A stretch of 64,000 nt of DNA from Flavobacteriales bacterium (GTDB lineage Bacteria > Bacteroidota > Bacteroidia > Flavobacteriales_F > PHOS-HE28): NCBI GenBank assembly GCA_016705955.1, contig JADJKO010000008.1:1-64000 (forward strand). Reading direction: 5' to 3'. The notes below the pieces were generated by a model. That model was not told where the DNA came from, ran no database searches, and worked only from the letters and a program-made list of their open reading frames with translations. The translations under genes were made by a program, and so were the position numbers. Shown piece by piece: positions 39,726 through 48,432 of the stretch; the stretch's first letter is position 1; every line of letters starts with the position of its first letter.

Positions 39726-41231
39726 ATGTCCGTCAAGTCCACCATCGCCAAATTGCTTGCTCGTCGAGAAACCGACGCGGTAATGCGCCGCGCGATGGAC
39801 CCCGTGGCCACGCAGCAAGCGGTGTTGAATGAGTTGGTCCGCTTCGGGGGCGATACCGCCTTCGGGCGCGAACACCGGCTGTATGAGGTGCGCGATCACG
39901 CCGGATTGCAACACGCCGTTCCGCTGCGCGATTACGAAGGCTTCCGGCCGTACATCGATCGCGTCCGCTTCGGGGAGGATGACGTGCTCTGGCCCGGCAA
40001 GCCATTGTACCTGTGCAAGACCAGCGGCACCACCAGCGGCGCGAAGTACATCCCCATCACCAAGGAAAGCTTGCGCAACCACATCGGCAGTGCGCGGCGT
40101 GCGTTGCTCGCCTACATCGCGCACAGCGGCCAAGCCGATTTCGTGAATGGGAAGATGATCTTCCTGCAAGGCAGTCCGGTGTTGGATACGCACGGGCACA
40201 TCCCCATCGGGCGGCTCAGCGGCATCGTGGCGAACCACGTTCCGCGCTACTTGCTGCGCAACCGCATGCCGTCGTTCCGGACGAACAGCATTCCGGATTG
40301 GGAAACGAAGGTGGAAGCGATCGTGACCGAGACCCTGCGCGCGGACATGCGCCTGATCAGCGGGATCCCCGCGTGGGTGCAGATGTATTTCGAACGATTG
40401 CTCGCGCGTACCGGCAATGCGAACGTGAAAGAAGTGTTCCCCGACTTCTCGCTCTTTGTGTACGGTGGTGTGAACTACGCGCCCTACCGCAGTCGGATGG
40501 AAACGCTCATCGGCGGCAGCGTGCCGAGCGTGGAATTGTTCCCGGCCAGCGAAGGCTTCATCGCCTACCAGGACAAGAGCCATGAGGAGGGTTTGTTGCT
40601 CGTGTTGGACAACGGGATCTACTATGGCTTCCTACCCATCAACGCGGACCGTCATCCCGGCCTTGAGCCGGGATCTCGTCAACCTCGAGTACTATCCATT
40701 GCGGAGGTCGTGATCGGCGTGCAGTACGCGCTCGTCCTCTACACCAACGCCGGGCTGTGGGGCTACGAGATCGGTGACACCATCAAGTTCGTGTCGCTCT
40801 CGCCGCCGCGCATCGTCGTGACCGGCCGCACCAAACATTTCACCAGTGCCTTTGGCGAACACGTGATCGCCGAGGAAGTGGAAGGCGCACTGAAGGATGC
40901 CATGGCCGACGCGCCCTGCGAAGTGGCGGAGTTCACCGTGGCGCCGCAGCTCGCACCCGCGGAAGGACTTCCCTACCACGAGTGGTTCATCGAATTCGCC
41001 GCCGCACCGAATGACAGGACGCGCTTCGAGGAGGTGATGGACGCCGCGCTGCAACGCCGCAACCCCTATTACAAGGACCTGATCACCGGCAAGGTGTTGC
41101 GACCGTTGGTGGTGCGTTCACTTCCGCGCGGAGCCTTCGCGGGGTGGATGAAAGCACGCGGCATGAACGATGCGCAGAGCAAGGTGCCGAGGTTGGCGAA
41201 TGACCGGAAGTACGTGGAGGGGTTGGGGTAG
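39726..41231 (+). CDS. GH3 auxin-responsive-promoter family protein (acyl-adenylating fold)
   Basis: The protein has 501 residues from the ATG at 39726. It carries the ATP-binding motif CKTSGTTSGAKYIPIT and the later YTNAGLWGYEIGDTIKFVSL of GH3/ANL-like enzymes, which adenylate a carboxylic acid and conjugate it to an amino acid. Bacterial members are common in Bacteroidota, but their substrate is unknown. Around residue 310 the chain contains RHPGLEPGSRQPRVL between FLPI and IAEV. This insertion corresponds to a palindromic element (40651-40675) read in frame. It follows the M23 gene by 34 nt and ends at a hairpin terminator. Confidence 0.9.
   Translation: MSVKSTIAKLLARRETDAVMRRAMDPVATQQAVLNELVRFGGDTAFGREHRLYEVRDHAGLQHAVPLRDYEGFRPYIDRVRFGEDDVLWPGKPLYLCKTSGTTSGAKYIPITKESLRNHIGSARRALLAYIAHSGQADFVNGKMIFLQGSPVLDTHGHIPIGRLSGIVANHVPRYLLRNRMPSFRTNSIPDWETKVEAIVTETLRADMRLISGIPAWVQMYFERLLARTGNANVKEVFPDFSLFVYGGVNYAPYRSRMETLIGGSVPSVELFPASEGFIAYQDKSHEEGLLLVLDNGIYYGFLPINADRHPGLEPGSRQPRVLSIAEVVIGVQYALVLYTNAGLWGYEIGDTIKFVSLSPPRIVVTGRTKHFTSAFGEHVIAEEVEGALKDAMADAPCEVAEFTVAPQLAPAEGLPYHEWFIEFAAAPNDRTRFEEVMDAALQRRNPYYKDLITGKVLRPLVVRSLPRGAFAGWMKARGMNDAQSKVPRLANDRKYVEGLG
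40651..40675. repeat. Small palindromic element, family C copy 2, in frame inside the GH3 gene
   Basis: ATCCCGGC (40654-40661), a CTTGA loop and GCCGGGAT (40667-40674) form a perfect 8-bp palindrome embedded in coding sequence. The 25-bp stretch matches the element at 6354-6378 at 21 positions. Two of the differences (positions 11 and 17) are a compensating C-G to G-C swap that keeps the stem paired. Confidence 0.75.
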
Positions 41232-41340
41232 CGGGTGCTAGTTCGCCTTCCGCAGCTCTTCCCCTTGCTGGGTCTCCTTCAGTTCCTGAGCACTAGGGTC
41301 TTTTGGCTGGCGGTAAGTCCGCCGAGGACCCTTGATCCAA

Positions 41341-41384
41341 GCAAGCAGCCTCCGCGTGATCGCCGGGGGCTGTTGTGCTTTTTT
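41341..41384 (+). terminator. Rho-independent terminator after the GH3 gene
   Basis: A GC-rich stem pairs GCAAGCAGCCTCCGCG (41341-41356) across a TGAT loop with 41361-41378, with two bulges, followed by TTTTTT (41379-41384). It lies 110 nt after the GH3 stop. A second stem (GGCGG/CCGCC within 41296-41333) without a T-run precedes it. The rest of the 41232-41427 gap shows nothing recognisable. Confidence 0.75.
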
Positions 41385-41427
41385 GGGGTGTCATGTGCAT
41401 CCTCTGCATCCTGCGGCGATCCCTGCA

Positions 41428-43383
41428 TCAAGGGTTGGTCGCAGGCAATGCGACCTTCACACGCGTTGGCTTCCCCACCAACTTCCCATCCACCAATACC
41501 TGCGCGGCTTGCACCATGCTCATGGTGTACGTGCGCAAGCTGTCCAGTTCGGCTGGACGCTGTGCGGAAACATCCTGCGTGCTCCGCGCTACGTGATCAT
41601 ACAGGTGTTCCACTTCGCCGGTGCGGATCCAGTAGCTGCGGTCGTTGATCGCGCAGAGGCGGTCATCCGAACAGAAGTACGCGAGGGGATGTGTGGAGCG
41701 CTGCAGATCCATGCCGAGCGTGTTGTTCACGTGCGGGATGTTGAGCAGACCAAGGATCGTTTCCGGCAGATCCACTTGTGTTCCGAAGCCATGCTCCATT
41801 CGTGCAGCGACGACGCCCGGCCCGTGAATGATCAACGGCACGTGGTGGTAGGGGATCGGCACTTCGTACACCGGATCGAACCGTTGTCCATGATCACCAA
41901 CGATCACGAAGACCGTGTTCGCGAACCACGGATGCGTAGCCGCTTCGGCGAAGAAGAGTTCCATCGCACGGTCGGCGTACTGGTAGATGTTCTCGTCATC
42001 CTCTTCACTCAGCGGATGCGCGAATCGCACATCATCCGGCACGTTGTAGCCCTTGTGGCTGCTGATGGTCATCACCGACGCGAAGAACGGCGCGCGATCC
42101 TTGTCACCGAGCGCATCCAGGTGTTCGATCACCTTGGTGTACAGCGCATGGTCGGTCACCCCCCAACTGTTGCGCGGAATGCTGTCGGCGAAGTCATCGC
42201 GGGAAATGAAGGTGTCGAACCCGTTCGTGGACAGGAAGCCGGTCATGTTATCGAAGAGCGGATCACCGGGATAAAGGAAGCTCGTGTGGTAACCGGCTTC
42301 GCGAAGGATGTTCGGCAAGCCATAAAAGGGCTGCGAGGTCATGCTCGGGTGTGCCATCGGATGTTGTGGTCCGATCGCCGGCAGACCGTAGAGCGAACTG
42401 AAGATCCCATTGCACGTGCGCGTTCCGGCGGAGAAGAAACGATCATACACGAGCGAAGAATCCATCACGCTTTCCAAGAAGGGCATCAGGTTCTTCGGAT
42501 GCCCGAATCGCTGGAGCCGGTTTGCGCTCAAGCTCTCCACGAGGATGAGCACCACATTGCGGGGGTCGGGCACGGTATCGAAGACCACATCGCGTGCGAT
42601 CGGAGACGTGTAGTGTTGATCGGTGATGCCGAGGTAGCGGCGGACATTCGCGACCGCCTCTTCACCGGGCATGAGTTCCACGTGCTCTACCGACAGGCTG
42701 GCGAAGAAGCTGTACGTCGCGTTGGTGGAAAGCTGGTTGAGGAAAGGCGTTTCACTGAAGTACGCATCCTCCGGCGCGAGCGGTTGGTCGTTGGGGTCCA
42801 GCGTGCCGCGCAGACCGGGGATCAAGGCGAACAAGCTCAACGCGAACCAGGACCAACGGACCCAAGGCTTCATCGGTTGATCGGGTCCGATGAGCGCATG
42901 GAAGAAGCGACCAGTGATCCGCACGATCGCGAACGAGAGGATCGCGAACGCGAATACCGCGATCAAGTACGGCGGCGTGCTCACCAATTCACGTAGCGAT
43001 TGCTGCACGGTCTGCGCGGTGCTCAGCGCGAGGTCCGTGAGACGCATGTTCACGTATTCGTAGAATGGCACATCCGCACAGGCAAGGAAGAGTGTGGCGA
43101 TGAACAGCACGGACCAGATCCAGCGTGCGGCGCGAACGGGCCACCGCGCGAAACTTCCGGAAGCATGCCGGATCCCGAGAAGCAGTGCAGGTAGAAGGAG
43201 CACCCAGGCGTTCACATACAGATCGAAGAGCAGGCCGCGATCGAAGAAGGCGAGAAGCACATCCCCGGTCGAGGCGCTTTGCCACTGATCGCCGTTGGCC
43301 AGCAGCAGGAACAACCGGAACAATTGACCGGTGATCAGGCCCACGCCGAGCAGTTTCAAAAGGAGCAACAGGTGGCGCGGCAT
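41428..43383 (-). CDS. LTA-synthase-like sulfatase-superfamily membrane protein
   Basis: The protein has 651 residues from the ATG at 43383 (MPRHLLLLLKLLGVGLITGQ), chosen because it begins the first membrane helix; upstream in-frame codons give no membrane or family signal. Four to five N-terminal helices precede a large periplasmic alkaline-phosphatase-type domain: VVLILVESLSANRL (metal-binding Glu), FFSAGTRTCNGIFSSLYGLP (Thr nucleophile region) and VFVIVGDHGQRF (metal-binding Asp-His). LTA synthase relatives transfer phosphoglycerol or phosphoethanolamine groups to envelope glycans. As a Gram-negative it does not make classical LTA, so the substrate is probably an envelope lipid or glycan. 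It is divergent from tsaC and convergent with GH3. Confidence 0.9.
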   Translation of the reverse strand: MPRHLLLLLKLLGVGLITGQLFRLFLLLANGDQWQSASTGDVLLAFFDRGLLFDLYVNAWVLLLPALLLGIRHASGSFARWPVRAARWIWSVLFIATLFLACADVPFYEYVNMRLTDLALSTAQTVQQSLRELVSTPPYLIAVFAFAILSFAIVRITGRFFHALIGPDQPMKPWVRWSWFALSLFALIPGLRGTLDPNDQPLAPEDAYFSETPFLNQLSTNATYSFFASLSVEHVELMPGEEAVANVRRYLGITDQHYTSPIARDVVFDTVPDPRNVVLILVESLSANRLQRFGHPKNLMPFLESVMDSSLVYDRFFSAGTRTCNGIFSSLYGLPAIGPQHPMAHPSMTSQPFYGLPNILREAGYHTSFLYPGDPLFDNMTGFLSTNGFDTFISRDDFADSIPRNSWGVTDHALYTKVIEHLDALGDKDRAPFFASVMTISSHKGYNVPDDVRFAHPLSEEDDENIYQYADRAMELFFAEAATHPWFANTVFVIVGDHGQRFDPVYEVPIPYHHVPLIIHGPGVVAARMEHGFGTQVDLPETILGLLNIPHVNNTLGMDLQRSTHPLAYFCSDDRLCAINDRSYWIRTGEVEHLYDHVARSTQDVSAQRPAELDSLRTYTMSMVQAAQVLVDGKLVGKPTRVKVALPATNP

Positions 43384-43416
43384 CGGGGAGCAAGGATCCT
43401 TGTGGACCTTTGCGAC

Positions 43417-44364
43417 ATGAGCGCCAAGATCGGCACCGATGTGGAAAGTGCAGCAACCTTGCTGCGCGAAGGGGCGATCGTGGCCATTCCCACGGAGACG
43501 GTCTATGGTCTCGCCGCGAACGCGTTCGATGAAGCGGCAGTGCTGAAAGTCTTCGAGGCGAAGCAACGGCCGAGCTTCGATCCGCTGATCGTCCACATCG
43601 GAAGGCACGCCGATGTGATGCGACTTGTCACAGAACCACCGCCCGGCAGCCTCGCGCTGATGGAAGCTTTTTGGCCCGGGCCATTAACGCTTGTGATGCC
43701 GAAGCGCGCCGAGGTACCCGACCTCGTCACGAGCGGATTGGATACGGTCGGCGTGCGGATGCCTTCGCACCCCATGGCGCAAGAACTTCTGCACCACCTT
43801 GCCTTTCCACTCGCTGCACCCAGCGCGAACCCGTTCGGATATGTCAGCCCGACCACCGCGCAACACGTCTCCGATCAACTCGGTGATCGCATTCCTTACA
43901 TCCTTGATGGTGGTCCGTGTAGTGTTGGTGTTGAATCAACCATCATCGGATGGGAGGCCGGGCATTGGGTGTTGTATCGTCCCGGTGGCATCGCGGTGGA
44001 ACGGATCGAAGAGGTGATCGGTCGCATGATGATCGCGCCGCCACACATTCTTCCCGCCGCGCCCGGCATGCTCGAAAGCCACTACGCACCACGCACACCG
44101 GTGATCGTGGGGGATGTGCAGGAATTGCTTTCAACGCGAACCGAGGAACGCATCGGCGCGATCAGCTTTTCGAAGAACTACGATGTGACGCAATGCGAAG
44201 TGATCTCCGCGAGAGGTGATCTCTCCGAAGCGGCACGGCATCTCTTCAGCGCCTTGCGTTCACTCGATGCGAGCGAATGCCAAGTGATCCTCGCGGAACG
44301 ATTCCCCGATGAAGGACTGGGCCGTGCGATCAATGATCGGTTGAAGCGGGCGGCGGCGCGGTGA
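43417..44364 (+). CDS. L-threonylcarbamoyladenylate synthase (Sua5/TsaC)
   Basis: The enzyme makes threonylcarbamoyl-AMP from Thr, bicarbonate and ATP for the t6A37 modification of ANN-decoding tRNAs. This 315-residue protein is the long Sua5 form: a YrdC domain (IPTETVYGLAANAFDEAAVL, KQRPSFDPLIVHI, FPLAAPSANPFGYVSPTTAQ, GGPCSVGVESTIIGW), then a linker (LPAAPGMLESHYAPRTPV) and a C-terminal Rossmann-like Sua5 domain. The ATG at 43417 is chosen because a GACCTTTG box ends 4 nt before it and upstream codons do not match the family. It overlaps no neighbour; the convergent gene stop abuts at 44365. Confidence 0.95.
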   Translation: MSAKIGTDVESAATLLREGAIVAIPTETVYGLAANAFDEAAVLKVFEAKQRPSFDPLIVHIGRHADVMRLVTEPPPGSLALMEAFWPGPLTLVMPKRAEVPDLVTSGLDTVGVRMPSHPMAQELLHHLAFPLAAPSANPFGYVSPTTAQHVSDQLGDRIPYILDGGPCSVGVESTIIGWEAGHWVLYRPGGIAVERIEEVIGRMMIAPPHILPAAPGMLESHYAPRTPVIVGDVQELLSTRTEERIGAISFSKNYDVTQCEVISARGDLSEAARHLFSALRSLDASECQVILAERFPDEGLGRAINDRLKRAAAR

Positions 44365-45648
44365 TCAGCGGAAGGGTTTGCTCACTTGCTTGGCGACCCA
44401 TTTGAATGGCTGGGCGACCCTGCTTCCGAAGGTGTCCTCTTCGCAAGTGATGATCATTTCGCCGAGGAACATCCGCTGATCATCGGACAAGACCACATCA
44501 CCGAGATCGATGTCCGTCGCGTCGACCGTGGCTGGTTGTTCGGTGGCGTGAAGGGTGATCGGCACACAACACGGAAAGGCATCGACCGAGATCGTCGTAA
44601 CGCCAAAACCGCCGTCGTTCATCTTCGCTGATACGGTGAGCGCCTCGGCCTTCGTTCCGGCGGGCACCTCGAAACTGTAAAGGCCATCCGCGTCGGTGGC
44701 GCAACGCAGTCCGAGTTCCTTCACTTCGATAGGGCAATTCGCCACTGGTCGTCCATCCAAACCCGACACGCGGCCGGTGAGTGCAGCGCGATCGTTGTAG
44801 ATGCATGCTTCCCCTTCGGAAACCACAGCAGTGACCACAAGCGGGATCTCCTTGGTCCGGAAACCGAGGTAGCTCACGCGTAAGACCGGGGTCTGGTCGC
44901 TATCTGCGGGTACGGATAATGAGAATCGTCCGTCGAAGTCGGTCTGTGCTCCGATCTCTCCGACAAGAACATTTGCGAAGGGAAGTGGTTCGCCCGCGCT
45001 ATCCACCACGCGCCCGGTGACCAAGCGATGTGCGATCAAGCCACCGATATCGCCGTAGTCGCTGATGCGTCCACCGATGATGATGGGTGTTGCTTCGATC
45101 ACCTCTTTCGTGATCGGAGTGTCATTCGCACCGGACACCTTCACGCCATCGATGGAATAGATCACTTCGGCCTTTCCCCCGCGAATGAACACCTGCCCGG
45201 TCTGGAAGCCCTTCGCGCTATCGGCCTCGGTCGTGTCCAGGGCTATCGGAGGGGGCGTCTGCACGACCATATTGCCCTTCACGGTTTCAACCGGAGGTCG
45301 CGAGACGATCATCTTGCCAACAGTAGGCATGCAGTTCTGTGCATTGGTGTCCGGGGATGCCAATGCGAGGGCCATACCCACCGCAGCCGTGGGCAACAAG
45401 CGCGGTGTTCGTTCAGCCTCCAGCGCGATCACCCGATCCAATTGGTTCTGGGAAAAGCGCGCGCACTTGGGCATGGCGTCCTTCCGGAAGAGTTCGATGA
45501 GTTGTGCATCGGTCACCCGCGTGAGGTCCATCACCGTGTGTTGGCAGCTATCACAATGCCGACCGGTGATGCCATCCGTCGCGGGTTGCTCCGTCATCGC
45601 ATTCCAATTCTCGTGGCAGGGTTCGGGTACCGAAATGGAGATCTTCAT
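44365..45648 (-). CDS. Carboxypeptidase-regulatory-like domain protein with N-terminal CxxC domain
   Basis: The protein has 427 residues. The N-terminus (ISISVPEPCHENWNAMTEQP, then GRHCDSCQHTVMDLTRVTDA) has a conserved Cys-x2-Cys motif seen at the start of many uncharacterised Bacteroidota proteins; it may bind metal. A hydrophobic stretch (LPTAAVGMALALASPDTNAQ) could be a membrane anchor. A plug-like or linker segment (VIYSIDGVKVSGANDTPITK) and two regulatory beta-sandwiches follow: VTGRVVDSAGEPLPFANVLV and LTGRVSGLDGRPVANCPIEV. The TonB-receptor-like wording of the middle suggests a relative of surface transport accessory proteins, but no barrel is present. Function unknown. Confidence 0.75.
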   Translation of the reverse strand: MKISISVPEPCHENWNAMTEQPATDGITGRHCDSCQHTVMDLTRVTDAQLIELFRKDAMPKCARFSQNQLDRVIALEAERTPRLLPTAAVGMALALASPDTNAQNCMPTVGKMIVSRPPVETVKGNMVVQTPPPIALDTTEADSAKGFQTGQVFIRGGKAEVIYSIDGVKVSGANDTPITKEVIEATPIIIGGRISDYGDIGGLIAHRLVTGRVVDSAGEPLPFANVLVGEIGAQTDFDGRFSLSVPADSDQTPVLRVSYLGFRTKEIPLVVTAVVSEGEACIYNDRAALTGRVSGLDGRPVANCPIEVKELGLRCATDADGLYSFEVPAGTKAEALTVSAKMNDGGFGVTTISVDAFPCCVPITLHATEQPATVDATDIDLGDVVLSDDQRMFLGEMIITCEEDTFGSRVAQPFKWVAKQVSKPFR

Positions 45649-45742
45649 GGGTGGGCCTTTGGGGTATGATGCGTGAACGGCGGCGATCGCATGATCGGTA
45701 CACGCGTTTCGCCAAGAGGTTCATGTGGGAGATGAATACAGA

Positions 45743-45848
45743 CTCACGCGGAGGCGCGGAGGACGCGGAGCTTGAGGTGAATAAGGTCCAGCCCGGATGG
45801 TTCTGAATTTCCTCTGCGTCCTCTGCGTCCTCCGCGCCTCCGCGTGAG
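45743..45848. repeat. Intergenic inverted repeat, family A copy 2
   Basis: The 259-nt gap between the regulatory-domain gene and dxr carries a long inverted repeat. The 24 bases at 45743-45766 are the exact reverse complement of 45825-45848, and pairing continues with a mismatch into GCGGAG/CTCTGC words. The arms share the GAGGCGCGGAG-type vocabulary of the palindrome at 2591-2668. The loop is about 40 nt. The right arm ends 59 nt before the dxr ATG. Confidence 0.8.
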
Positions 45849-45907
45849 ACCTCTTCTATCCTCTTGCCGCCCCATCCCCCTCCAACGCCGATCTTTGCGC
45901 CCCGTCC

Positions 45908-47101
45908 ATGTCCAAGCGCATCGCCATCCTCGGTTCCACCGGCTCCATCGGCACGCAAGCGCTGGAGGTGGTACGCGAGCAGCCGGACCATTTCCAAGTG
46001 GAATTGCTCACGTGCGGTACCAAGGTGGATCTGCTGATCGAACAGGCGCTGGAGTTCAAACCCAACGCGGTGGTGATCGGTTACGCGAACAAGTTGGAAG
46101 CGGTGAAGGATGCGCTCTTCCCACACGGGATCAAAGCATACGCCGGTGCCGATGCCTTGGAGCAATCCGTGGCGATGGAGGATATCGACGTGGTCCTCAC
46201 CGCGCTGGTGGGCTACGCCGGATTACGTCCGACACTTGCGGCGATCGAAGCGGGCAAGTCCATCGCGCTCGCGAACAAGGAGACACTTGTGGTCGCTGGT
46301 GAATTGGTGACGAAGGCCGCCCGCGCAAAAGGTGTGAACATCTACCCGGTGGATAGCGAGCACAGCGCGATCTTCCAATGCATGGCCGGCGAGTGGCAGA
46401 ACCCGATCGAGAAGGTCGTGCTTACGGCCAGCGGCGGCCCCTTTCGTGGGAAGTCGCGCGAGCAACTCGCCACCGTGACGAAAGCGCAAGCGCTCAAACA
46501 TCCCAACTGGGACATGGGCGCCAAGGTCACGATCGATAGCGCGAGCCTGATGAATAAGGGCCTCGAAGCGATCGAAGCCAAGTGGCTGTTCAACTTGAAG
46601 CGCGAGCAGATCGAGATCATCGTGCATCCGCAGAGCATCATCCACAGCATCGTGCAATTCCGTGACGGCAGCATGAAGGCGCAAATGGGTTTGCCGGACA
46701 TGAAGTTGCCTATCCAATACGCGCTCGCGTACCCGGATCGCTTGCCGACGCAATGGCCGCGCTTGGATCTTGGCGCTCCCTCCCCCTCGGGGAGGGCCGG
46801 GGAGGGGCTTGCGCTCACCTTCGAACAACCCGACCTCACCACTTTCCGCAACCTCGCACTTGCGCTGGACGCCTTGGACAAAGGCGGCAACGCACCGTGC
46901 GTACTCAACGCCGCGAACGAGATCGCGGTCGAACTCTTTCTGCGTGACGCCATCGGTTTCCTCGACATGAGCGATCTGGTGGAGCATTGCTTGGCGCGCG
47001 CTTCATTCATTGCAAATCCCTCCCTCGCCGACCTCGAGGCCAGCGACGCCGAAGCGCGTCGACTTGCTCGTGAACGCGTTCCCTCCGCATGGACATCCTG
47101 A
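45908..47101 (+). CDS. dxr: 1-deoxy-D-xylulose-5-phosphate reductoisomerase
   Basis: This enzyme makes 2-C-methyl-D-erythritol 4-phosphate from DXP with NADPH, the committed step of the MEP isoprenoid pathway. The 397-residue protein shows the NADPH loop ILGSTGSIGTQALEVV, the substrate segments SIALANKETLVVAGELV, PVDSEHSAIFQC (metal-binding Glu), TASGGPFRG and WDMGAKVTIDSASLMNKGLE, then HPQSIIHSIVQFRDGSMKAQ. Between RLDLG and LTFEQPDLTTF it carries APSPSGRAGEGLA, roughly ten residues longer than usual and encoded by a GC-rich palindrome (46778-46796). The start follows an ATCTTTGCG box by 9 nt. It overlaps rseP by 13 nt. Confidence 0.96.
   Translation: MSKRIAILGSTGSIGTQALEVVREQPDHFQVELLTCGTKVDLLIEQALEFKPNAVVIGYANKLEAVKDALFPHGIKAYAGADALEQSVAMEDIDVVLTALVGYAGLRPTLAAIEAGKSIALANKETLVVAGELVTKAARAKGVNIYPVDSEHSAIFQCMAGEWQNPIEKVVLTASGGPFRGKSREQLATVTKAQALKHPNWDMGAKVTIDSASLMNKGLEAIEAKWLFNLKREQIEIIVHPQSIIHSIVQFRDGSMKAQMGLPDMKLPIQYALAYPDRLPTQWPRLDLGAPSPSGRAGEGLALTFEQPDLTTFRNLALALDALDKGGNAPCVLNAANEIAVELFLRDAIGFLDMSDLVEHCLARASFIANPSLADLEASDAEARRLARERVPSAWTS
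46778..46796. repeat. Small palindromic element in frame inside dxr (family D)
   Basis: CCCTCCCC (46778-46785), CTC, then GGGGAGGG (46789-46796) is a perfect 8-bp palindrome, followed by CCGGGGAGGGGC. It encodes SPSGRAGEG in dxr, at a point where the family normally has a short loop. The composition is far more G/C-blocked than the surrounding gene. Confidence 0.7.
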
Positions 47102-48423
47102 TCAAAGGCGCTCAACTCATCCTCAGTCTGAGCATCCTCGTGGTGTTGCACGAACTGGGACACTTCATCCCTGCACGTTTCTTCAAGATCCGTGTGGAGA
47201 AGTTCTACCTCTTCTTCGATCCATGGTTCTCGCTCTTCAAGAAGAAAGTGGGCGATACCGAGTACGGCATCGGCTGGTTGCCGCTTGGTGGCTATGTGAA
47301 GATCAGCGGGATGGTGGATGAGAGCATGGACAAGGAGCAGATGGCCAAGCCGCCCGAGCCGTGGGAGTTCCGTGCGAAACCGGCGTGGCAGCGGCTCATC
47401 ATCATGGTGGGCGGTGTAACGGTCAACCTGTTGCTGGGCATGTTCATCTACATCGGCATCCTGTGGGTGTGGGGGAAGGATTACATCCCATTGGATCAGG
47501 TGAAGTATGGTGTACACCCGAGCGAGGCCATGGCTGAAGCGGGTGTGTTGCCCGGAGATATTCCTGTGGCGGTGAACGGGATCCGCCCGAGGAGCTTGGA
47601 GGAACTCAGCAAGGAACTCACCAAGTCCATCATCGCCAGCGGTACGGCAACGCTCACCTTGGAGCGCGGTGGAAGTGAAATGCAACTGCCGCTCAGCAAG
47701 GACATGGATGAACAGCTCACGAAGAAGAGCAAAGAGGGACACTTCATGCCGCGCATGCCTTTCGTGGTGGATAGCATCGTGAGCGGTGGCAACGCCGCGA
47801 AGAGCACGTTGGCAAAAGGTGATAGCATTGTTGCGGTGAACGGAAGGCCCACTGCATTCTTCGGCGATTTCGTGAACGAGATGCAGCGCCACAAGTCGGA
47901 TCGGGTCATGATCGACGCGTACCGTAGCGGGCATCGTTCCTCGCACTTGGTGGAGGTGAACGATCTCGGCCTGGTGGGTCTTGGTCCGCGCAATGCGAAG
48001 ACCTGGTTCACCTTCGGCCACGACGAGTATTCGCTCCTCGCTTCCATCCCGGCCGGGATCGCCGGCGGCTGGGAAACCCTGGGTCTCTATGTGAGTTCGT
48101 TGAAGCTCCTGTTCTCGTCCAGCGGTGCGGGCCAGATCGGTGGCTTCGGCGCCATCGGCGGACTCTTTTCACCCGAATGGGACTGGCAGGTGTTCTGGAA
48201 CATGACCGCCTTCCTCAGCATCATCCTCGCCTTCATGAACATCCTGCCGATCCCTGCGCTGGATGGCGGCCACGTGGTCTTCCTGCTTTATGAAATGATC
48301 ACGCGCCGCGCGCCGAACCAGCGCGTGTTGGAAGTCGCACAAATGGTGGGCATGGTGCTTCTTCTCGGCTTGATCGTCTTCGCCAATGGCAATGATCTCT
48401 TCAAGGCCATCTTTGGCGGCTAG
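47089..48423 (+). CDS. rseP: Site-2 protease RseP (RIP metalloprotease)
   Basis: This inner-membrane zinc protease cuts membrane-embedded substrates such as anti-sigma factors and signal-peptide remnants. The 444-residue protein has the HELGH zinc motif in the first helix (His21, Glu22, His25) and the second active-site motif NILPIPALDGGH in the C-terminal helices. Two PDZ-like segments lie between (VLPGDIPVAVNGIRPRSLEE and AKGDSIVAVNGRPTAFFGDF). Its ATG lies inside the 3' end of dxr, so the two are translationally coupled, a linkage (isoprenoid gene next to rseP) seen widely in bacteria. Confidence 0.96.
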   Translation: MDILIKGAQLILSLSILVVLHELGHFIPARFFKIRVEKFYLFFDPWFSLFKKKVGDTEYGIGWLPLGGYVKISGMVDESMDKEQMAKPPEPWEFRAKPAWQRLIIMVGGVTVNLLLGMFIYIGILWVWGKDYIPLDQVKYGVHPSEAMAEAGVLPGDIPVAVNGIRPRSLEELSKELTKSIIASGTATLTLERGGSEMQLPLSKDMDEQLTKKSKEGHFMPRMPFVVDSIVSGGNAAKSTLAKGDSIVAVNGRPTAFFGDFVNEMQRHKSDRVMIDAYRSGHRSSHLVEVNDLGLVGLGPRNAKTWFTFGHDEYSLLASIPAGIAGGWETLGLYVSSLKLLFSSSGAGQIGGFGAIGGLFSPEWDWQVFWNMTAFLSIILAFMNILPIPALDGGHVVFLLYEMITRRAPNQRVLEVAQMVGMVLLLGLIVFANGNDLFKAIFGG

Positions 48424-48432
48424 CACTACCTC

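Noticed and set aside
39726..41231. Plant-to-bacterium transfer of an auxin-response gene
   Set aside because: GH3-family proteins are a normal part of many Bacteroidota genomes; the family name does not imply plant origin.
41296..41333. Hairpin before the GH3 terminator as a riboswitch or second terminator
   Set aside because: It has a good stem but no T-run and no recognisable aptamer pattern.
41332..42996. 554-codon plus-strand frame opposite the sulfatase gene
   Set aside because: The sulfatase on the minus strand has membrane helices and active-site motifs; the plus frame is Arg/His/Val-rich with no recognisable domain.
46342..48021. 559-codon minus-strand frame opposite dxr and rseP
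   Set aside because: It spans two well-conserved genes on the other strand and shows no family motif.
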